A stretch of 64,000 bases of DNA from Diphasiastrum complanatum (Eukaryota; Streptophyta; Lycopodiopsida; Lycopodiales; Lycopodiaceae). Shown here piece by piece: positions 22,175 through 36,278 of this stretch. Each line of letters begins with the position of its first letter. Within the stretch, counting starts at the first letter, position 1. A program made the translations under genes and the position numbers. The DNA lies in assembly GCA_029204225.1 (NCBI GenBank), contig CM055095.1, positions 76,572,489 through 76,636,488 on the forward strand, read 5' to 3'. The notes below the pieces were generated by a model. That model searched no databases and was not told the origin of the DNA. It saw only the letters and a list, made by a program, of their open reading frames with translations.

Positions 22175-23304
22175 TGTTAACAGATCCTTTGCTTGGGAGG
22201 ATCTGTGTACTGATCTAGTGTTTCTTCTTGTATTCTTGTTTACGGATTGGTTTCTACCTCAGTACCAAGCTATGTTGGACATTTTCTTGGTGTTTTCTTG
22301 TTATTGCAATACCCAGAATCAGGCAGAAGGGACTGGCTAACATTTTAGTATTTTATCCTGCTGCTTGTCAGAGGACAACTCAGGGCAGTCACTCTTGAAC
22401 TGAAACCACATGTTCATCTACCAAACATGCAGGTTAGACATTCAACCAATAAATCAGCATGAAGAAAGATTGTAACGCCATGAAAATCCTACTCTAATGC
22501 TACAAAAACGAATTACAATCAGATCCTAAGCACTACTATACTTGCATAGTTTCACAAAACAAAAACAAGAAACTATTCTAGTAGCATTTTAGAAGTCCAA
22601 GAATAAAAAAGCCAACCAGTCTTTTGATTTTTGGACATCCCAAGAACATTAAGAACAGGGTTGTAAGAGGATATGCAAGAATTACATCACAAACCCAGCC
22701 TATCTAGTTTACCTAAATGCTGATTCCTGCATTAATCCACAAACAATAAATGAAAACTAATCCACTCTAATCCACACCCACACACAAAGGATGGAAGGGC
22801 ATGATCATAGGAGCATCACTCAAGAAAACTGCCATGATCAAGGAGTTAAGTGTTGTATCAAACTCGTGGAGGCTCTTCTCATTTGGATATGGAGTAGATA
22901 CAATGCATAAAAAGCTCCTCTTCTCAAAAAGGGAGTCTCTTAAATAAGCAAGAGAGCTCCTTAGGTGGCATCCTAGTGGCATTTCCACATTTCACAAATT
23001 ACAAGTGGAATTATGCCCTCCATTAGAGGTCACCATCAAAAGGTGGCTCACTCTACTTTCTTTAAGAGGGGTCTACTTGCATTTATTACTTTGCCTAGAA
23101 ATACTAGTTCCTACATGGTCATTCCATCTTCTGGGATTCACCATGAGGCTTACACAGTTTTTGCTTGTCATTACTAGCTAGTATTCCTCGGCTCTCAGTC
23201 TTCGTCGGGTCTCGTCTTCTCAAATACCTCCTCGGTCTAAGGTGAGAGGTGCTCTTGGGTAGCTCTGGCCAAGTATCTTGGGGATTCGTCAGAATCAGCC
23301 AATA
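22175..23304 (-). repeat. Gypsy-C LTR (probable 5' LTR), minus orientation
   Basis: This LTR of about 1130 bases is the partner of 17759-18898. Its plus-strand left end is TGTTAACAG and its right end is CCAATA (CA changed to TA). The leader signature on its left identifies it as the 5' LTR of a minus-strand element of about 5.5 kb that includes the copia-A insertion. Confidence 0.75.
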
Positions 23305-23954
<650 letters not shown>

Positions 23955-24426
23955 ATCGTAGTTTAGCGCGAGCCACCTTCTGCCTGTCAAAAGGGTTAGT
24001 TCCACTACGATAAGACTCTAACTATATTAAGTTTGCTACTTTAGTTTCTTTTCTAACCGAACTAACACTAACACTAACACTAACCCCAACTAACTCTAAC
24101 CACACACAACATCCATAGTAGAAGTGAAAGGAGAAAAGAGAGAGAGATAGAGGGAGGTAGCTCAAGTTCTAATGCCCTTATTCTAATGTAAAAGCATTAA
24201 GAACATTCACCATTAAAATATAGCAAAACCTTAAAAATAACAACTCTCAACAAAAGCATTAGGCAAGAAGGAAATAGCAATTGAGGATGCTCGAGTGCTC
24301 AAAATGGTAGAGTCTCCTCCTCTCAATTAACATGGAAAATGATGTACAAGAGGTGCCTTTTTATTCTTGGGGAGGCCCTTGGCCCTTGGTTCCTATTGGC
24401 TATCAATAATTAGATATGCAACATCA
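23955..24426 (-). repeat. Putative gypsy LTR, minus orientation
   Basis: On the minus strand it would start TGATGTTGCATATC at 24426 and end CGATCCTACA at about 23955, just before a gypsy-like leader signature. It contains a short ACTAAC hexamer run at about 24060-24084. No second copy is present, so both ends are inferred. Confidence 0.4.
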
Positions 24427-24800
<374 letters not shown>

Positions 24801-26102
24801 CTCTCCCTCAATGATAAAATTACATTCTTCTATGCCTAAAAGATTACGAAGGTTCTCAAATTTATATTTACCTAAAGACTTAGTAAAAATATCAGCCACT
24901 TGGTCTTCAGATTTACAAAAAACTAGATCAATGACACCATCAATTATTTTCTCTCAAACAAAGTGATGATGTATCTCGATGTGTTTTGTTTGAGCATGTA
25001 GAATTGGATTTTTGGCAAGATAAATACAACTTTTGTTGTCACAAAATACAGTTGTAACATCCACTTATGATTGACCCAAATTAGTAAGTAGTCTTCGTAG
25101 CCATATTACCTCTTGTGTAGCATTGCTAAGTGCACGATACTCAACTTCCGTCGAAGATAAGTCTATTGTAGATTGTTTCTTGTTGTTCCAAGAAATAGCA
25201 ACTGTACCATAGCTAAATGTATGACCACTGGTAGATCGTCTATCATCAATATTTCCTACCCAATTAGCATTTGTATAACCTACTAACATTAGGGCTTCAG
25301 ACTGATCATACTTCAAACCAAAATTTAACGTGCCTCGAACATATCTCAAAATATGTTTAGCAACTTTCCAATGAGTCTAACTAGGTTCTTGCATAATTTG
25401 ACTTACCACAAAGATGTGTGTGTGTCAAATACATTAAACTGCCCACTAACTGCCTGTATAAGTATGCATCACTTTCTCGGCTTCATTAAATGCAGAAAGT
25501 TCGGTATTGGCTTCCATTGGAGTACTTAGTGACTTGCAATTTTGCATATTGAACTTATACAATAGATCCCGGATATACTTGCTTTGCATAAGAATAACAC
25601 TGTCTTTCTTTTGCCAAACTTCAATACCAAGACAATAATGCATCAGCCCTAAATCGCTCATGTCAAAGGTATTGGAAAGGTGTGATTTGATTTCATCAAT
25701 TAAGCCCATATTACTTCCTGTAATAATCAAATCATCGACATAGAGGACAACGAATACTATATCTAGGTTTTGCCTAAGAATGTAAACATTAGGATCAACA
25801 TTACTCTTTACCATTCCCCTTCGCTTGAAGTGTTCATTGATGCAAGAGTACCATGCTCGTGGCGCTTGCTTCAATCCATATATTGCTTTGTTGTGTTTAC
25901 AAACCAAATGATCTCTCCTTGGCTCAACAAACCCTTGAGGTTGCTCTACATATACCTCTTCATCCAACACTCCATTACACTATAGAAATCAAAACCTCTC
26001 TCAATATTGTCCTCATGCAAAGAATCATTGTTGTCCTCTTCATCATCTTGGTCATCAAAAACATGAGAATCAATTTTGGGGCTTTCAAGATCTATAAAAA
26101 TT
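24801..26102 (-). pseudogene. Copia-G RT and RNase H
   Basis: On the minus strand, from right to left: an acidic linker (about 26030-26100), RT blocks DEEVYVEQPQGF, AIYGLKQAPRAWY and LYVDDLIITG (frame 25446-25970), a gap with frame errors (25350-25445), and RNase H (25065-25349) with GYTNANWVG in place of the usual DADWAG start. A continuation to about 24802 contains FCDNKSCIYLAKNP, KHIEIHHHFV and ADIFTKSLG. The catalytic YVDD is intact. In RNase H the first catalytic Asp is changed to Asn (TNANW), so activity is unlikely. The frame ends exactly at the PPT and LTR start. Confidence 0.88.
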
Positions 26103-26830
26103 AAAGATATATGTACATCTTCATCAAATATACTTCAGCCTTTTTCTCGCCTACAGCCTCCTAGTCCTTCCTCTGATCCTCCTACCTCAAAATCACCACT
26201 CGATTGCCCAAATGGCATTGAATCGAATTTTGGATGTCTCTGCCCCCTTGGCCAACGAGTCAGACTCACCATGAGTGTAGCCCCACCATCCAGTCCTAGC
26301 CGTTCTTCCAACCCCACTTCATCCTCCCGAACCACAATCATGAGGTGTGTAGTGACTAGTGACATCAATAATATGATCATCAACAAGATCTTCGTCTAAT
26401 GCCAAAGATGGTCCAAAATCAATCTCTCTTATCCTGTTGATAAGATTATCAATCGATGTGTTATAAGACATTGACAACAATGTATTATTCTACAAGAGTG
26501 AAACATTATACAAGAATTAGTTTTTTTTTCAAAAAAATTATAAAAATGTGTATGAAAAAAAAAGTACTAAATAGTCAAACTATACCTCCAAATCCACGTC
26601 GGGGTCCTTAATGTGCTTTCAAAAATTCCACAAATGTTGCGCCATTATTCATCTTTGTCAAATTTTCAATCATTGCATTGTTTTTACTCGCAATATATCT
26701 CTTCATTGTACCTTTGTTGATACTAATTTCATTCTACAATTACAAAAATGATTAGCTTAATGTTACAAGATAATTTATATGTGTATAAATACCCTCTTAA
26801 GTTTTAAAGAAATAAATATATAGTACCTTT
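26103..26830 (-). other. Unassigned retroelement-like sequence between copia-G and a gypsy fragment
   Basis: Minus-strand frames at 26135-26386 and around 26400-26700 read as low-complexity Gly/Ser/acidic protein without recognised domains. The right part is AT-rich with A and T runs near 26520-26570. It may be the rest of the copia-G integrase-RT linker plus the 3' end of the gypsy element to its right. Confidence 0.35.
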
Positions 26831-27600
26831 GATTTGAGTCGAGGCTGGGCACCAGAACTTGATGATGATGATGTTCCACTAAGTCTTTGATCAAGCACTT
26901 GTAATTTTTTTGTGATTTCATTTTGTAATAATATTGCATCTTTTTTAACTTTTTGCTATCTTGGCTCATCATGAGCAGACGAGGACGATGAGGATGGCAC
27001 TTCAGGCACATCCCTGAGCTGAACATCGGCTGGGTAGTAGCGACGCAACCTGCTGCTGTTAATGGGCGTGTCAAACAATTTGCTTTACAGGTCGACGAGA
27101 ATGACTACGCCATTAGGTAAGCTATCTACTACCTTGTACGGTCCTTCTTCTTGAAACTTAAGCTTGCATTTATGTGCCTTGGCACTGTATAATAGGGCCA
27201 ATTCTCCCTTAAAGAGATCCTTGGTCTTGATATTTCGATCATGCCAGGCCTTCCTATGTTGTTTCTCTACAGCTGGGGCATGAAGTGCTGGGAAGCGGGT
27301 TTCGTGAAGCTGGAGAATATTTTCAAGTGTCCTCTTAGTACATTCCTCTGTACTAAGCCATTCGACGATGGCGACTCTCATACTTGGAATGAAAAATTCA
27401 GCAAGCATTATGGCTTATTGTCAATGCACCATTTGAAATGGAGTTTGTCCAGTGCTCACTTTAAAAAGTGGTTCTAAATACCTATAAAGTTGCGTGAAGT
27501 TTGTGTTTCCCAATCCGACCTTCAACCATTTTCGTGATGATACCGTAGAGGATCTTGTCGATGTTTCTGCTTGTTCGTTACAACGTGGGCCATGAGAGAT
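26831..27600 (-). pseudogene. Gypsy integrase C-terminal part and pol end
   Basis: Minus-strand frames at 27421-27600 and 27085-27408 carry a CNEQAE block (normally GNGQAE), then TGQTPFQMVH, EFFIPSMRVA and a C-terminal domain with FKGELALLYSAK and GPYKVVDSLPNG. Left of 27085 the usual pol end (SRLRRYYPADV) and a Ser/His-rich tail are readable to about 26850. The first catalytic Asp residues are missing because the sequence is cut at about 27600 by LARD-like DNA. Confidence 0.75.
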
Positions 27601-27797
27601 AGGTGATGCTTTGGCAATCGGCTCGTATAATAGGATGCTGATCAGGAGTGGAGACATCAAATGAGCTCAATGAGTGGATGACAAATCCATTGGAGTGGCA
27701 CTCAAGGAAATGCTACGAATGCTCAATTATGATGCGTCATTGGATGTATAGGCGATGCTCTTTAGCTAGTGCATCATTTATTGTGTGGTGACCTAGG
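27601..27797 (+). mobile_element. LARD-2 left fragment
   Basis: This matches the internal region of the complete LARD at about 45930-46118 (shared GGTGATGCTTTGG, GGAGACATCAA and GTGGTGACCTAGGGAC blocks). It stops at the start of the copia-A LTR. The next LARD bases are found at 52281, on the far side of the nested block. Confidence 0.7.
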
Positions 27798-28489
<692 letters not shown>

Positions 28490-28501
28490 TGGTATCAGAG
28501 C
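28490..28501 (+). other. Primer-binding site of copia-A
   Basis: TGGTATCAGAGC immediately follows the LTR end CACA. It is complementary to initiator tRNA-Met, as in most copia elements. Confidence 0.9.
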
Positions 28502-29083
28502 TCTCTTTTTTTTCAGTTTTTGAAAGGATCAACCACATTTAGCAAATATTTGGAGGAGATACCAATGCTAGAGCATGCTAGGTTGATTTCTACTCAAATT
28601 CGAGTTCTTTGCATATGTAGATTGGATCTTTTGTAGGTCAAAACTCAATTTAGGTTTATGAACTTGAGGAATTATGATTTCACACATGGCTTACTGGATT
28701 TGGGTGATTTTTGATACATTAGTAAGGTTTCATTGGAGGCTACAAGATTCTATATCAAGTTTTAGGCAATTGCATGTAGAAATTGGAAGATTCAATTTTT
28801 TGTGATTTTATCAAAACTCTAATTTTGATTGAATCTCTATTTTTGGAAGCTGCTGGACTTTAATAGAGTGTGTTTCAATCTTAGGAAGTGGCAAGATTCA
28901 TTAGATTGTGTTTAGATCATAGGTTGATCAAAAATTCTTCATTTGATTTGCTAGTAATAGCACTAGAATAGAATTGAGAGTTTCCATATCTTTGTGATTT
29001 ATTTTTTAATACATTTGTTGTCATTCAAAAAAGTGCTTTGAGCATTGGAACAATTTGAAAGAATAAGATCAGGTTACTTCAAC
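28502..29083 (+). mobile_element. Copia-A untranslated leader
   Basis: This is AT-rich sequence without coding frame between the PBS and gag. It matches 19830-20242 of the truncated copy. Confidence 0.75.
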
Positions 29084-30256
29084 ATGGCTACAAGTGGAGG
29101 CTTTATTTTGGAGAGCAATCAACTATTCTACTTGGAAGGTGAGGATGGAGTCCTTATTGGAGATGAATGAGTTGATGGAGATTGTTGAAGGTGTGATGGA
29201 GATTGTTGCAAGTGTGGAGGAGAGGCCTCAAGATCCTCAAGAATGTTGGTAAGTGCACATCATCTTTTGAGGATTGGGAAGCTTTAAAGAAGCTTTATGA
29301 ATTCAAGTCTACATCTAGAGTGTTGACTCTAAGAAGACAAATCTTTAAAGGCTTTCAAAAGAAGGAAGAGGGTGCTCATGCTTTTTTTTTGAGGGCAATG
29401 ATGAGTTAGCATGTATTGATGAGAGCATTAAGGAGGTAGAACTTGTTCAAGTTATACTTAATGGCTTGTCGGATGATCGTGCTAATCTTGTTCAAAGCTT
29501 TGCTATTCAAAAGACTTTGCCCAGTAGTGTGGATTTGCAAGAGATTTTGGTGAATGAGGAGTATAGGCTTCAGTCAAGAGGAGTGGATCTACATCAACAT
29601 CTCAATATAAAGAGAGACTATGTTCATCAAAGGCAAGTCAAGGGCAAAGGAAAAGGCAGGTGGTCAAAGGGTCAAGATCAAGGTGAACCTTCCTCTTTTG
29701 TTATAGGTCAAAGTTAAAATGCTTCTATTGTGGAATCAAAGGGCATTTTGCTAATGAATGTTTGAAGAAGCAAAGAGATGAAGGTGGCAAACAAATCAAC
29801 TTTGCTACTAATGATGAGGATCTAGGTGGCTGTGATTTTCTTTTGATGTGTTCTTCAAGTCCAATATCAAGTGAAGGTGACAAAGATTCATGATGGATTG
29901 ATAGTGGAGATAGTTCACACATGACTAGTCACAAGGAGTTCTTTACTTCTTTGGTCACTTGTGATGGAGCCAAGAAAGTGATTCACATGGCCAATGGTGG
30001 TAAGTGTGTGATTGAAGGTATTGGTGCAATTCCTATTTTCTTTCTACTAATAGGAATGCAAGGTGTTCTTTACATTCCTTCACTTTCAGATAATTTGTTA
30101 AGTGTTGGTCAAATGATAGAGAAAGGATACATGGTAAAGTTTGGTGGTGATGCTTGTTTCATTACAAAGGAAGAAATTTTGGTTGCTAGGGGCAATAGAC
30201 AAGGTAGACTTTTCAAGCTTGATGCTTTTGTTATGGCTAACAAAAAGAATGGAATA
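29084..30256 (+). pseudogene. Copia-A gag, protease and GAG-pre-integrase remnant
   Basis: Gag starts with ATG at 29084 (block ATSGGFILESN) but is frameshifted several times up to 29720. The zinc knuckle (CFYCGIKGHFANEC) lies at about 29719-29760. The retropepsin active site reads DSGDSSHMT near 29899-29925 (D-S-G kept). It is followed by the pre-integrase block GVLYIPSLSDNLLSVGQM at about 30063-30116. In a normal copia element the zinc-binding LWHRRLGH block and integrase would follow FKLDA; here the sequence changes to unrecognised coding near 30250. In the same frame the reading runs on to 30685. Confidence 0.85.
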
Positions 30257-32087
30257 GAAAAGGAGATCGGTCTCAACTTTTCAAAGTTCTCTCTTAGCAT
30301 CAATAAGATTGGTGGATCTTATGCAAAGTCTAACAAGCTTCCTTATGCTAGATCTAGGTCAAGATCTAATATGCTTCTTGGAGATGTTCATCTCTGTGTT
30401 AACTTGGCTAGCTATGAGGATTCTTCAATGGTTCTTCATGGCAAGTGCAAGCATGAAAAAGTTAAGGAAAGAGCTAACTTCATCAATGGAGGTGATGAAG
30501 GTTCTTCCTTGGAAAATATTGTTGCTAATGAATTCTTTGATCATGTGGAAAAAGATGTTGCTAGGTGCATTCATGAAGAAGGTGTTTCTTCTACATTCTT
30601 TTGTGATGAGTTTAAAAAAGTCAATTTTGCAGTAGTGGAATCACATGCCTTCATAAAGAGAGTAGATCAAATGGTTCTATCATGAGACTTATCGAGGGAG
30701 ATAGTCACAAGTCAAGAAGAAGAGAAGTATGTGAAGAGTTCAAAGTAGGATGTACTTTGAATGATGTCATTGTGAATGATAGTGAGGAAGAATCATTCTC
30801 ATATGAGTCATTACCTAAATCATTGAATAGAAGTTCTTGTTTGAAAAAAGAGAGTACTTCAATTGTCCTTATGTTGAAGGCACTAATCATTTTTTTCATG
30901 GCTTCTAATATTTTTGAGGTTTCTACTTCTTATTATGCAATCATTAAGAGAGAGTCTTATGAAGTAAAGAACAATAAAAGATTGGTTCTTGGGAAAATCC
31001 AAAGCATGGATCTCACATCTCTTCATCAATTCAAAGGATATTATGATTATGAATTGATCACTCATGATCGAGACGACAAAAGGTTGGTTGGAGAAGACTA
31101 CATGGAGAAAATCAAGATGGACTCAAGAAGGCTGGATTTATTAGGTTTGATACTCATCTTCAGCTACTCTGCTTCATGATGGATGGAAAGTTTGGAATCT
31201 ATCTTTTGCTTTATGATGGTTGCATTGTTTTCACTAACCTTTGTGAAACTTCAAGACCAAGCATTGATAAGATCTTGTTGGATCAAGATCATATGTTTTA
31301 GAGGGAGTATTTCCATAGGTTCAGGTCCGAAGATATTCGTATCTTTGATGTTCAAGAGAAAGGTAAGCGAGTGGAAGCAACTCACTTTGCTTTACTCACA
31401 TGTTTTGGAGAATCTTCTTCTGTAGATGATGCTATACAAGTGGATGATGGTTTTCATGAATTGGATACAACTAATGGATCTGGAAAAGAGGTCTTATTCA
31501 ATGGCTTTGAAGGTCAAGTGGAAGATCAAGAGGTTAATCTCAAAGCGCTTCAACCACACAAATGGGAAAGTGGCAATTTGGAGCTAGTCAAGAGCATCAA
31601 AGGAGGGTCATTTGGCAAAGATGTTTTGGATATGTTTTTGCAAGTGTCTTAAAACTCAAGTAAGGTAAATGGAGTAGCAAGAAGTGTTTTTCAAGATTAC
31701 TTTACTTGTTCTATCTCATGTTTGAGCAATTTCATGTGGATGTGTGCAAATTATCAAGATATGGTAAAACTAGCTACGTTGGTTTGCAAAGAAGCAAATG
31801 GTCATTACTCACATTTATTGTTTGTTTTCTGTGATTTTCCAGAGATTTCAAAGTCTAAAGCATGGAGGAATCACTTCATTTACATTCTATTTGGTTCTTC
31901 ATGTTCTAGTTACATCTTGATGTGTAAAATTGATGTAAGAAATAGTGAAACATCCAATTTGGACACTATTCTCTATATCAATTATGGAAGCTACTTTAGA
32001 ACATTAGAAAGGAGGTCTATACCTAGGATGGAGATCATTCTAAAGTTGGATCAAAGTAATATGGTTAAAACTATGCCAAAACTAGCC
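30257..32087 (+). pseudogene. Unrecognised long frame of copia-A (copy 2), frameshifted
   Basis: This is homologous to 5823-7940 at well over 80 percent by eye. Frames 29921-30685, 30682-31179, 31371-31652 and 31722-32129 cover it in pieces. Frameshifts lie near 30683 and between 31180 and 31371. A stop at 31177-31179 replaces a sense codon of copy 1. Copy 2 lacks about 200 bases present in copy 1 (7440-7640). Here the frame is physically continuous with gag-protease, which ties it to the copia-A family. Homology ends at 32087, just before the place where PPT and 3' LTR should be. It holds no RT, RNase H or integrase motif. Confidence 0.55.
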
Positions 32088-33875
32088 GCTTTTCTTTCCG
32101 TTTTTTCAACCTCCCTTGTTCCAAAGTAAGTAACGACATAAGACCACACTTAAATCAAACGAAAATACCTTGAAGTAAGATTTGGTCACTAAAAGTAATA
32201 ATAAGGACTCCAGTTTTATGATCTTAGACAGCATGGATATGCGTAAGAATCATAGTTTATACTTAGAAAGTAGAATGGCACGGATCTGCCCTACTACCCA
32301 ATATAAACCCTGATAGTCTCTTACTCTGTTTTAATGACATCTTTCCTATACAGTGCCCTTATATCGTGGATATTATATCATTCTGATATAACATTCATGG
32401 TAACACTTCACCTTTCTTCTATTATTGTTACTTTAGACTTTTGGTGAGATATGATTGGAAAGCATGGATATGCTCAGGAGTATGAATAGCAGTGCGTGAC
32501 ATACCTTACGTCGTAAGGGTCACTTGGTTCGGTATAGCATGGATTTGCTCTGATACTAGCACACGTGTTCACACCAAGTCTTCTGGCTAAATAAAACTCC
32601 TAATGTGATGCCACAAAAATGTTAAATATTGAATATCAACATAAATATGGCATGATATACTCGAAAATGAGGATATGAGCTGGTTAAATATAAATCATGA
32701 AGAGGCCTAAGTCATTTTTCGGGAATATATCTCCTAAGTACTTGCCTTGTGATTAAGGACAAGACCTTTAAAAGGAAAAGACATTGCCTTGGATAACCTT
32801 TACTAGGTCATCCATATGAAACGACTAGATACGAAAAGACATGTTAAACTAGAGTAACTTTCACTCATAGTTAAGTATATCTCCCAGGGTATAGTTGAAC
32901 GTATTTTCAGTCTAATTGTTAACTAGACCCTTTCGCGGGAGCAGCGCACCTATTGTTTAAGAGGTGTGTTTGTTCGTCCCATAGAACATATATAGATCTC
33001 ACACTTCAATCTCGATCATCGAGAGAGAAGAGTTTATGCTTATATAAGAGATTGAAGAAGTGAATAGAGTTATGTGAGTTATTCTCTCTTATCTCTGTTC
33101 TCCGCACTGTTGAGTGTGAGTGATCTTGAGTCTGCTAACAATCTCTAACACATTACATGAATTACTCTCTGATCAGACATACGCTCTAGTGCATTACAGT
33201 CGTTTGCTATGTATCTGTAAAGCATGCTCTAAAGAACTGTCTTAAAATCATCTTATTCGTCTGTCGCGAATACATAATTATCGGCACTAAAAAATAATGA
33301 CTATCTTTGGTACAGTCTAGCACGATCATTGAATGAAGCTGTATGTATACATATGAGATGACAGTCCCTGTCTGAAGAATTGAGTCTTTGATCTGTTTTC
33401 CTGATTGGCATTGACATAAGTTTCTAACGTGTTCTAAAACCATTCGTGTTCTTTAACTATTAATTTGGACTCTAGTTGTTGAGGACTTCTGTCTAGAAAC
33501 GAATAGTTCGTGAACATGACTAATTAATTGTCTGCACAGTCGCGAATACATCGAACAATTTTCGACTTTTGTTGACACGTTAATCAGCCAGAGTGTAGTA
33601 CTGTTGTACTACTCTGATAACATCTCATCTGTAGAACGCATTTCATTCGATTTGATAGAGGCTAGATTGTTGTTCTGAAATTATTAACATTACATTTCCA
33701 AAACCATAAGTAATACTGGTTACTTTTTACTGTCTGTTGACAACCAGAATAACACTCAAAACCACTTGCCATAATTGTACCAAATACGTAACTTTCTAAC
33801 ACTGTCCTCTGTGGGAACGACATTATTTACTATAAAATCTATATTAACCCTGTTGGTATAGTACAACATATACCA
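32088..33875 (+). repeat. Gypsy-B 5' LTR region
   Basis: The end is well defined: ACATATACCA at 33875, followed by ATTTTTGACGCCATTGTCGG, a gypsy leader signature. A TATATAAG box near 33041 and the block GATTGAAGAAGTGAATAGAG recur in the fragment at 23305-23442. The start is not defined; it lies somewhere between 32088 and about 32950. The left part holds three copies of a GCATGGAT[AT]TGC motif (about 32230, 32463 and 32539). Confidence 0.55.
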
Positions 33876-35215
33876 ATTTTTGACGCCATTGTCGGGGATA
33901 GTTTAGAAAAGTTATAAGAAATCTGACAAATTCATCTCCATCTCTAGTGTATGTCAAATAGAGAATTCAGATTAGAACAATACCGTAAACTCAGAGAGAA
34001 ATTTTTACGAAGACAAAGTGAGAGTACTAGTTGAAGAAATCTAGACGAAATCACTGCCCAGTTACTTGAACTCCTAATAAGCTTCGGTATGGAGGGTCCT
34101 GCTACACGTTTCACTTCTATCTCTAAAATTAAATACGATTATTTCAAAGGGACTTCTTCCGATGATGCAGATAGCTATGTCTCACAATTTGAGTCAATAG
34201 CCAATGCAAATAATGAGGGAACTGACGTAGACAAACTAAGAATCTTCCTTGGTCTGCTAAGAAAGCAGGCGCGCATCTGCTACAACCAAGTTGAACCAGG
34301 CCGTATAGGAACCTGGTTCTTGCTGAAGGATGCATTTCTGAACCAATTCAGAGAGATCAGTTACAAATCTAGAATTCTTGGACGTCTGAACAATGTTCAG
34401 AAGAAGAGTAAAGAATTCCTTCGCATATATACACGTAAGGTTAAAAATCTCATAGGAAAACTAACCGGTGTATATCCCGTGGATATGTAGATCGAATGAT
34501 TTTTGGCTGGTTTACCACCAAAGATTGATCGGTATTGCAAACAAGGGGACATGGCGTCCTTAGCAACAGTAATAGCTAGTGCCAAAAATTTCGAGACCTC
34601 AAAACTAGCACGAAAGCGACGATCGACTAAGAAATCTCGAAAGTCGAAGACTGATTCTAGTGACAGCGATGATAATTCAGATTCTGATTCAAGTACCAGT
34701 TCTTCAAGCTCGGAATCTGAAAGCAACGATTCATCAGAATCAGAAGCTGACAAAGGAGAGAGAAAGAATAAACGACAAACTAAACGAAAGGACAACACGA
34801 AAGTTGTCGAGGACAAGTCATCAACTGCACTACTGTGAATGTCAAATACATTGAAGATCCTGCCCATGAGGTACTTTTTATTTTTCAAAATGATGCGACT
34901 ACTAACTATGTTTAGGGTACTACAGTATCAGCCCGGTAGGACAGACCCAAGTTCGCACCGAGAAGACATAATCCTCCTGAATTTGTTGGACCAACGAAGT
35001 CTTAAACCGCGGCTAAACCAGTTTCGGGCAACTGCTACAACTGTGGAGAGCTGGGACATTTATTTCGTGACTGTCCTCAACCACGAAAGCCGATTGGTTG
35101 TGTACCATTATGCTCAAATTGCAGAGAGCATGGCCACAAGTATACTGACTGCCCTCAGCCGCAGAAGTCGTGACCCAAATATCAATATGTAGCAACACCA
35201 GCTGCTGCAGACACA
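33876..35215 (+). pseudogene. Gypsy-B leader and gag with two zinc knuckles
   Basis: The leader runs to about 33960. Gag is readable at 34089-34490 (TSISKIKYDYFKGTSSDDA, KQARICYNQVEPG). After a TAG at 34488-34490 it continues at 34503-34838 as a Lys/Arg then Ser/Asp/Glu-rich linker. Two CCHC knuckles follow at about 35041-35160 (CYNCGELGHLFRDC and CSNCREHGHKYTDC). At least three frame breaks make it non-functional. Confidence 0.85.
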
Positions 35216-36270
35216 AAGCGAAAGCTGCGACTGATGCTGTTGTGCAGGGAATTGACGTTATTGAAGGAAAACTGGCAAAGACAGAAAATCAGTCCTGGCC
35301 AAGTGACATGGAAAAATTATTCAAAGTCACAACGAGAAGCAAAAGCTCCTCAAAACCTGATCAGAAATCTTCGACAAAGCGCAAAAAATCCTCGAAGAAG
35401 AAATCCTCTAGCAAAACAACGAACAAATCTACGACTAAAGAAGATCTCAAAGATGATCCTGACTATGACCGCGATGCTGCGAAGTTATTTGCAAAAGATA
35501 TCTCGGCAGAAGCAAAGAAAATCATCAATGTTGAACTTCAGACAGCTGCTATAGAGAAGGTGGTCACTTTTGAGGAAGAGGACGAAGAAATCGTGAAGAC
35601 AAAATTGTCTAGTGCTGTTATTGATAAACCAACCTCAAAATCGAAGACGAAAGAATATGACATCATGATTGATATTGGATCCCTTCGTCCAAACATTATT
35701 TTTGAGCAGCTGTTGGCTGATAACACTTATTACAGCAAGCAACTGAAAGGCCTTTTTGTGCCCAAAAAGAAGAAAAAAATTTCTCTGCCAGATGCTTGTG
35801 TTTTGTCTATCGATTTAGGTGATCTCGGTGCACCTGAGATTGATATTACCATTGCAAGATGCCTGATTGAAAAAGTGCCAATTGACTTTGGTTCCAGTGT
35901 GAACATAATAACAGAAGACACAGCTCATGCTTTGGGGCTGATTGACATTCAACGGACACAGCGAAACATCAGGTTAGCTGATTCGACGCGTCAAAAACCT
36001 GTTGGAGAACTGAAGGATGTCACTGTTTACATTCAAGCCAAGCCATAGTTATCAAACCACTCGGTTTGTCATCTTATTTTGTGCTGATTGGACGACCTTG
36101 GCTTTATCAATCAAACGCAAGTGTACGTTGGAAATCCACAGAGCTGAGATTTCAGACTAGTGAGACCAATAACCGAGGTAAGCTAGCAGAACAAATCATA
36201 ACCTGGAGTCATGACAAATATGAAGGTGAAACTCCTTTGTCCGACATCAACTTTACATCAGAATAATCTT
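35216..36270 (+). pseudogene. Gypsy-B protease region
   Basis: Frame 35170-36048 (292 codons) starts within the knuckle region in another phase. From about 35290 it carries a Lys/Ser-rich spacer and from about 35640 the pre-protease block (LPDACVLSIDLGD). The retropepsin-like site is PIDFGSSVNII near 35878-35910; the usual D-[ST]-G triad reads D-F-G. After the stop at 36046 a frame shift leads to LIGRPWLYQSNA near 36081-36120, the normal protease end. Confidence 0.8.
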
Positions 36271-36278
36271 CATATGCC

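Noticed and set aside
24060-24100. ACTAAC hexamer run, possible telomere variant
   Set aside because: Only four clean units and not a known telomere repeat; it is treated as a small microsatellite in an LTR.
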